Positions 58,329 through 64,000 of a stretch of 64,000 nt of DNA are shown here, one piece after another. The position numbers and the translations under genes are program-made. Below the pieces are notes generated by a model, which saw nothing but the letters and a program-made list of their open reading frames with translations, was not told the origin of the DNA and did no database searches. How positions within the stretch are numbered: position 1 is the stretch's first letter; each line of letters begins with the position of its first letter. Origin of the DNA: Archilochus colubris (Eukaryota; Chordata; Aves; Apodiformes; Trochilidae); assembly GCA_023079485.1 (NCBI GenBank), contig CM041083.1, positions 174,027,480 through 174,091,479 on the forward strand, written 5' to 3'.

Positions 58329-61300
58329 GTTGTAGATAAATGAAACTGGAGTGGATAGCCTGGCAGTGTAGAAGGAAAAGTCACTTGTGGAATGAATTCT
58401 CTCGGGCTGATGTTCAAGATTTTTTTTCTTCCAGCAGCTCTCCAGAGCCAGGGGAGGCTTGTCCCCAGCATGCAGCTGTCTTAGCTGTGGGAAAGAGCAA
58501 GCTGGCATTTGAAACCAAAAATGCATAACCACAGTGGAGCATTGGCTGTGTCATGTCACATTTTGTGTTTTGTCCAGAAGCAATTATTTGGGAGAGTAGC
58601 CAATCTGTTAGTAAGGTTCATGGGTTTGGATTTGGGTTTGCAAAGTCTGGAATCATAATTTAATGGAGTTTATACTTCAGCCCTGTTATGATACTAGATA
58701 ACGCTTTAATTATTACCAGGCAGAGTAAATTCTTCTGCTTTAATATATTAAAAATCTTCCCTTGCTGTCTGTCATAAAGATTTAATTTTCTCATAAACTG
58801 ATTTGGCTGGTGAACTGTTGCACTGCAAAGTACTAATAGATTTTGTGCTTTGTTCATGTCTTTAAGCTTTTTATAAGAATTTTATCTCATGTGCTTGGCT
58901 TTAGTGCCCTGACAAATGGCATTTGAAGAAACTGAGAGCAGAATATTGGAGTGTGGAGCAATTAAATATTTCTTCCCTTTTCATGCATTTTACCTCCTCT
59001 CCTCAAGGGAACATTATATCTGGTAAACTGAAGAATTAATTGTGAGGTCAGTTGAAAGCCTGAACAATAGCATGCTCTCTCTTTCAGGCAAGAAAGACAA
59101 TTTTTAAATGCCAGGGATTAAAAGCAAAGATTACTTGCCTATGGAGAGGAGTTGCTGCACCAGATATCGAGCTGACATGCAGGCAGATCTCTGCTACCCT
59201 TGGATGAGGATTAGTTTATGCCCTGAAGCAAATGGGTTATTAACTCTTGTAATTTTATTTTAGCATGTTTAACAACAGATAGTGTTGTTTATAAAACCCA
59301 TTTAATCCCTTTTTAATCACTGCAAGTTATTTTCCAGCAGTTATCCTGCAGCCATGGGTTCCGATGGTTGGTTACCTACTGAGCGGAACGTAGCGTTTGT
59401 CTGCGTATTTTTTAAAGTCATTATTTATACCTTGGATTAGAGTTTAAAAAAAAAAAAGGAAAAGTGCATCCTCCACTTCTGTTGCAGTCGCTTCCCTCTT
59501 CATTCCCCAACTCTTCAAATACTTGTAGCAGCCCCTTCCTTTTGCTTTCTGCTCTCTGGACTTTCCTTGCTGTGTTCTCATTTCCTTCTACTTTTCCCTG
59601 GCCGCTGCTGCTGTTGCCGATGTGAAACACCAACAGATAATCCTAGCAGATATTTATTAGCTTTAGCTTTGCTCTGCACCTCAAGGCATTTATTGATAAA
59701 TAGGGGCCTTGTATTATGGGATGTATAAACATAGGGTCATGTGACTGTCCTCTGCATTGGATTTGAAAACGTAGTAAATAGCGTCATGATGCTCTTAAAG
59801 GAGGCAGTGCCTTTTTGTAGTGCCAAGGGTACTGTGGGGGAAAAGCTTTCATGAGAGCAGGAGGTTCTTTGCACGTGAAATAAAGGCCACTGACTTCAAA
59901 ACTGTGTACAGGTGAGAAGAAACATTTTTACCTTCAAACACAGAGCAAAAACATCATTGGTAGGTGTACAGAGGGCGCCAGGGGAGGTGGAGGGCTGAGA
60001 GGGGTCTCCCAAGGGAGAGAGAGATGGAAGCAGTTGGAGCTTCAAGAGGTCAGTGGGAGGGGAGGAAGAAAATAACTCACCATAGTTATCAGCATCTTGA
60101 TCTTTTCCCCATGTTTCCCCATCTACTCCTGGGGCAAGAGATGGTATTTGCTGTGTTTTCTCACTGCTGCCACACCATGCAGCACAGATACCCAACAGTC
60201 AAGCTAATGCTGCAGCCTTTCCTTTGGGACAAGCCTGAAGTGAAAGTACACCAAATGTCTTAATTTTCAAGTTATAATCCAGTTTATATACAGACAACAG
60301 TAAGAAATATATACACCAAAAGTCACTTACCAGGTTAGGTGCCTTTAGCTAGGTACAGTGTGTAAAAGTAACAGCAAATGATGTTTTAAAATGTTACACC
60401 CGACAAGGGCTGTGAGCCTTTTACGTTATCCTGCTGTGGAGTTTTCTTCCAAGGCAGAAATTCCCAAACTGCTCCAGTTGTTCTGCTGAACAACAGGGTT
60501 TAGTAATGCACCAGCTGAATGTGCAGCTGTGGCCCATGGCAGTTTCATTTTTGCCAGCCACCTCTTGGGATGACATCCCTGTGGTGGCCCTGTGGCTGGT
60601 GGCCTTGCCTGACGGTATGTGATATGTGATGCTGGGGATTTGGACATCATGGGGGAATTTTGCTGTCTTGCCCCATGTAAACTTTTGGGGTGATTGACTT
60701 GAGCCTTGTGTCCCTTCCTCATTGGAGGGCAAGGAAATGGGAAAGCAGAATTTTTCTCTTCTACACCTAGTGTGTTTGGATGCATGTGGATGGCCCTGCC
60801 TGTTCAGAAAGAGGGGTGAAGAGCCTCAAGCTTTCTCAGGTTTGCCAGCCATTTTGTCAGGATCTTAGAGCATCTTGCAAAAATCTGTCCTCTCCATGCC
60901 TGTCACTGGGATGCAATGTAGAAATGTTGCCTCTCTGATGGGGGTCATTTTGTGCTCTGTGAAGTGTGCATCTGAAAAAAAACCTCAACATGTATATAAT
61001 TATACATATATATGCACTGTCTAAGCTACTTGGAAATGCACAGTGTGTGGAAGATTAGGAGCAAGAATGAGAGAATGATAACATTTATGTCTTCCTGGCT
61101 GTAGGAGCTTTGCCTCCTAGCCCTGATTAAGCCAGTGTTGAGTCTGTGAATATTTGTTTTTTATTAACTCTGGGAGATCTGCTATTACAAGAGATTTTGC
61201 CATCGGGGCTGGGTGGCATAACATGAATACCTGGCTGACTTGAAATACTTTGATTATCCCGTCTTTTGCTGGGAGAATCTCTTGCTCAGTCCTATCCCAG

Positions 61301-62098
61301 GGAAAAATGAATCACGCAGAAGAGAAATTGAAATTACTAACCAGGGCTTGAATTTTGTTGCTGTTAAGTGACTGTTAAATGAGTTTTGCTGTAGGAAATG
61401 TGCCTTTTCCTAGAAATGTCTTTAAGATAGTCTGAACTGCAGTGAAATGTGAAACTTCCTTCCAAATATAAGGGAAAGAAAGAGTGGAATATTCTTTTAT
61501 TGTCAGAAGCTTTTGACTGGGTTTTTTGCTTCTGCTGCTCATTTGCTAAAGCACCTATTACACTGGATTTTATTGCACAAGGAATAGAAAAAGCATAGTG
61601 AATAGAAAAAAGGGAAACAGAAAAAAAAAAAGGAATAAAAATAGGAATAGAAATAGCATAGTGAAACGTGTCAGTGCAAACTTCAATATTCCCTCTCCCC
61701 ATTAACATCTTTTGTCTTTGCTATATGAATTTTGTGTTAATGTTCACATAGGCAGCACCAGAAAGAAAAGTAGATTTTACTTACTGTGTAAGATTTGGCT
61801 TTTCTTCTTTTACTGGAATCCCAAAGATCAAGTGTGTAACTGCTGAAAGGAACTGTCTGTGTGTGAGTCTGATGAGGTTCTCAGGTTCCTCTGCAGCCTT
61901 GAAGCTTTCAGAGTAGGAAAGAGAGGTTTCTTCTTTGTCCCTGACCAGTTTGCTGGTGTGGAGAGGTCAGTCCTGTGCTGAACTCTGTGTAAGGTTGCCT
62001 GAAGTTAAAAAGCCTAATAGTTGCCTTTAGTTAAAACTCTAGTGGTTCCTTTTTATGTGTTGACTTTTGTCTTTTAAAGTACCTCTTGCTGTTGCAAG

Positions 62099-62119
62099 AA
62101 AAAAAAAAAAAAAAAAAAA
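62099..62119. repeat. A21 homopolymer
   Basis: Uninterrupted A run in FOXO1 intron 1. I did not recognise a retroposed gene in front of it. Confidence 0.9.
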
Positions 62120-64000
62120 GCCCCTGGGTCGAAGGAGAGGGGAAGGAAGACAGGTGGATATGAGAAGAGTTATGTAGTCTGAGCTTAGCAGGCTGGTCTG
62201 TTTCTGGGATCAGTATTTGGTGAAGGAGAGAGGCTGTTTTCAAGGAGAAGAATGATCAGGCATGGTGAATAACTTGCCTAGAAATGAGGTAGCTCTTGTG
62301 AACATCCCCAGAGGTACTTTTAGGCTCAAGTTATGAGACACAATCAGTGTAAGGAAAAGGCCAAAAGGCTGTTTCAGTTGTTGACAAAAATAGTCTGATC
62401 ACATCAAACCTTTAGTCCTGAGTGCATGGGACTAAGGTGGTATCTCAGAATGCATGGTTTCCAGCTCACGTGTAGAGTTGGTATTTTGGCTTCTTGAGGG
62501 ATTGGCTCAGTTTGCCCTGCGGCTGTTGAGAGTTTAGGAACCTCAGGGTTTCTTTCTGTATGGGCTGCATTATGGCAAACTGGTTTGGAAACGAAGCTCT
62601 GGGCATCTTCTTTTCTGTACTAGAATGGCTGTTAAAGGCCTGGGGAGAAGATTCTCTAACAGGGATCAAAAAATCAAGAATCTCCTAGTCTGTAGAGAAG
62701 TCGCATATGACTCACGCATTAGCAACAGTCTGGTCCTCCAAGGATGTGGAAATTGTCTTACATGGGGCTTAACTAACTTACTGGCACTAGCAGATCTTTA
62801 CTCTGGTCTCTTAAAGACTGAGCACAGCCACACAATTCACACATAGCATAGGTGTGGTTTTTTGCAGGTAGATACAGTAACTCCCATGCATGTGCAGACC
62901 AAGAGGGTTCCCCCTCTTTTCCCTTCTGAAAGCAAGATCAGGGATACAGAGCAGTGTATGTTGTGCATCCCTACACCAATGATGAAATTTGCCCTTTGAG
63001 CCAGAGGTGTCCATGATGTCCGTCAGTTTTGGGCTTGTCTGCACCCAGGGACAGATGTAAGAAACATCTCAGCTGGAAGTTGGTTTGTGCTTCTTAGAAA
63101 GCCTGCAAAAGCTGAATGGTTTTGATATGGGGACAAAGGCTATAACGTGCCCGTAACCTCAGTGGGCTGCAGAGAAATTTCGTCATATTTGGGAGCAGTA
63201 GAGTTTTGAAAATCAAAGCAAACAAATGTGTTTTGATTGTGGTGTATGTAAGAAAAGGCACGAGAGGAAATGAGAAGGCTTTGAAATGTGACTTAAATTG
63301 TGAGTGCTATGAATTGTGTTTTTCTTGGGTTTTTTCTTTTCTTTTGTTGATTGTTTTTTTTTTTCCTCTGTAAAATCCCGATTTCTCTTGCTGAGGCTTA
63401 GTAAGGAAAGTTTTACTTTCTAAAGAGAAGATGATGTGTGTCACAAATAGAAGGAATATCTTCAGTATGTGTAATCTGCCACGTAACGGAAGGGTTTGTT
63501 ATGGAGAGAAACTGCAACAGTAAGACTTTACAGGATTTCCTATTAGTTCAAAAAAACAATCTTTACCTGGAAGCATGAACTGTTCGATAACATTGTAAAT
63601 GCAGATGAGAATAAAAGAAGATACAGAATTAAAGGCATCTTATAAATAAGCTGTGATTAATGAGGAAGGTAACTTGCTATGAATTGTATTCAAGAAAATG
63701 GCTTAAAAACCTAAAATGGCTTAGAAAGTGAAAATAATAAAAAGAGCCAAAGGAAGAGCTTGTGTAATTCAAAGCTTGCCTGCTTTTCCAACTCTGTTAT
63801 CCAGTACAAAGTATGACATCTGTCTGCAAGTCTTGTTTTTAGACATATGTATTCTTTTACATGATCTTTGGATCAGAAGGAAGAGATTTTATTTTTCTCT
63901 TACTGGTGTAGGATAGAAAAGAGCTGTCTTTTGCTTTCAGAAGCAGTGCTGTGTAATGTCAATGAACAGATCTGTTCACAACACAATCCAAAAAGGAACT

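Larger units (their letters stand above)
44312..64000 (+). other. FOXO1: FOXO1 intron 1 (5' part; continues beyond the window)
   Basis: Starts with a GTGAGG donor at 44312. The downstream exon, which should begin with the NSIRHNLS part of the forkhead domain, is not found up to 64000, so the intron is longer than 19.7 kb; a very long first intron is normal for FOXO1. The first kilobase is still CpG island. The rest is mostly unique AT-rich sequence with homopolymer runs, a (TAA)n tract, a duplicated ~300-bp sequence and the large polypyrimidine array. I recognise no CR1 copy and no other gene in it. Confidence 0.9.

Overview
This window is vertebrate nuclear DNA, most likely from a bird. Protein-coding sequence is split into short exons with GT-AG introns. 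The dispersed repeats are CR1 LINE fragments with the ATTCTATG-type 3' ends typical of bird and other reptile genomes. I see no operons, ribosome-binding sites, CRISPR arrays or prokaryotic mobile elements.

Two genes are supported, both on the + strand. (1) The last four exons of MRPS31 (mitochondrial small-subunit ribosomal protein mS31) lie at 3031-15663, with a short 3' UTR and an AATAAA signal at 15784. The 5' exons are upstream of the window. (2) Exon 1 of FOXO1 (forkhead transcription factor) has coding bases 43706-44311, inside a CpG island of about 2.7 kb. Exon 1 ends in the middle of the forkhead domain at a clean donor site, and the rest of the window (19.7 kb) is the start of FOXO1 intron 1. 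From memory of the human map, MRPS31 and FOXO1 are neighbours in the same orientation on chromosome 13q14, so the order seen here matches conserved synteny.

Layout: 1-405, CR1 fragment. 406-15805, 3' part of MRPS31 with introns carrying CR1 pieces and a possible LTR-like fragment. About 15.8-42.7 kb, intergenic, with two CR1 fragments, a locally duplicated GC-rich module (22.15 and 23.18 kb), a pyrimidine-rich stretch and a cluster of ATGCAT/ATGCAAAT sites. 42.7-45.4 kb, FOXO1 CpG island, promoter and exon 1. 45.4-64.0 kb, FOXO1 intron 1. Its outstanding feature is a polypyrimidine array of about 1.2 kb (52226-53404) built from CTTTT, CTCTT and CCCTT pentamers. On the other strand these are AAAAG, AAGAG and AAGGG. 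The array is flanked by two diverged copies of a ~300-bp sequence.

The two genes have no direct functional link: mS31 works in mitochondrial translation, and FOXO1 is an insulin/AKT-controlled nuclear transcription factor. I found no convincing new protein-coding system. The observations most worth a second look are the pentanucleotide array, the duplicated sequence around it, and the upstream start codons in front of FOXO1. All family assignments come from reading translations and recalled homologues, not from database searches.
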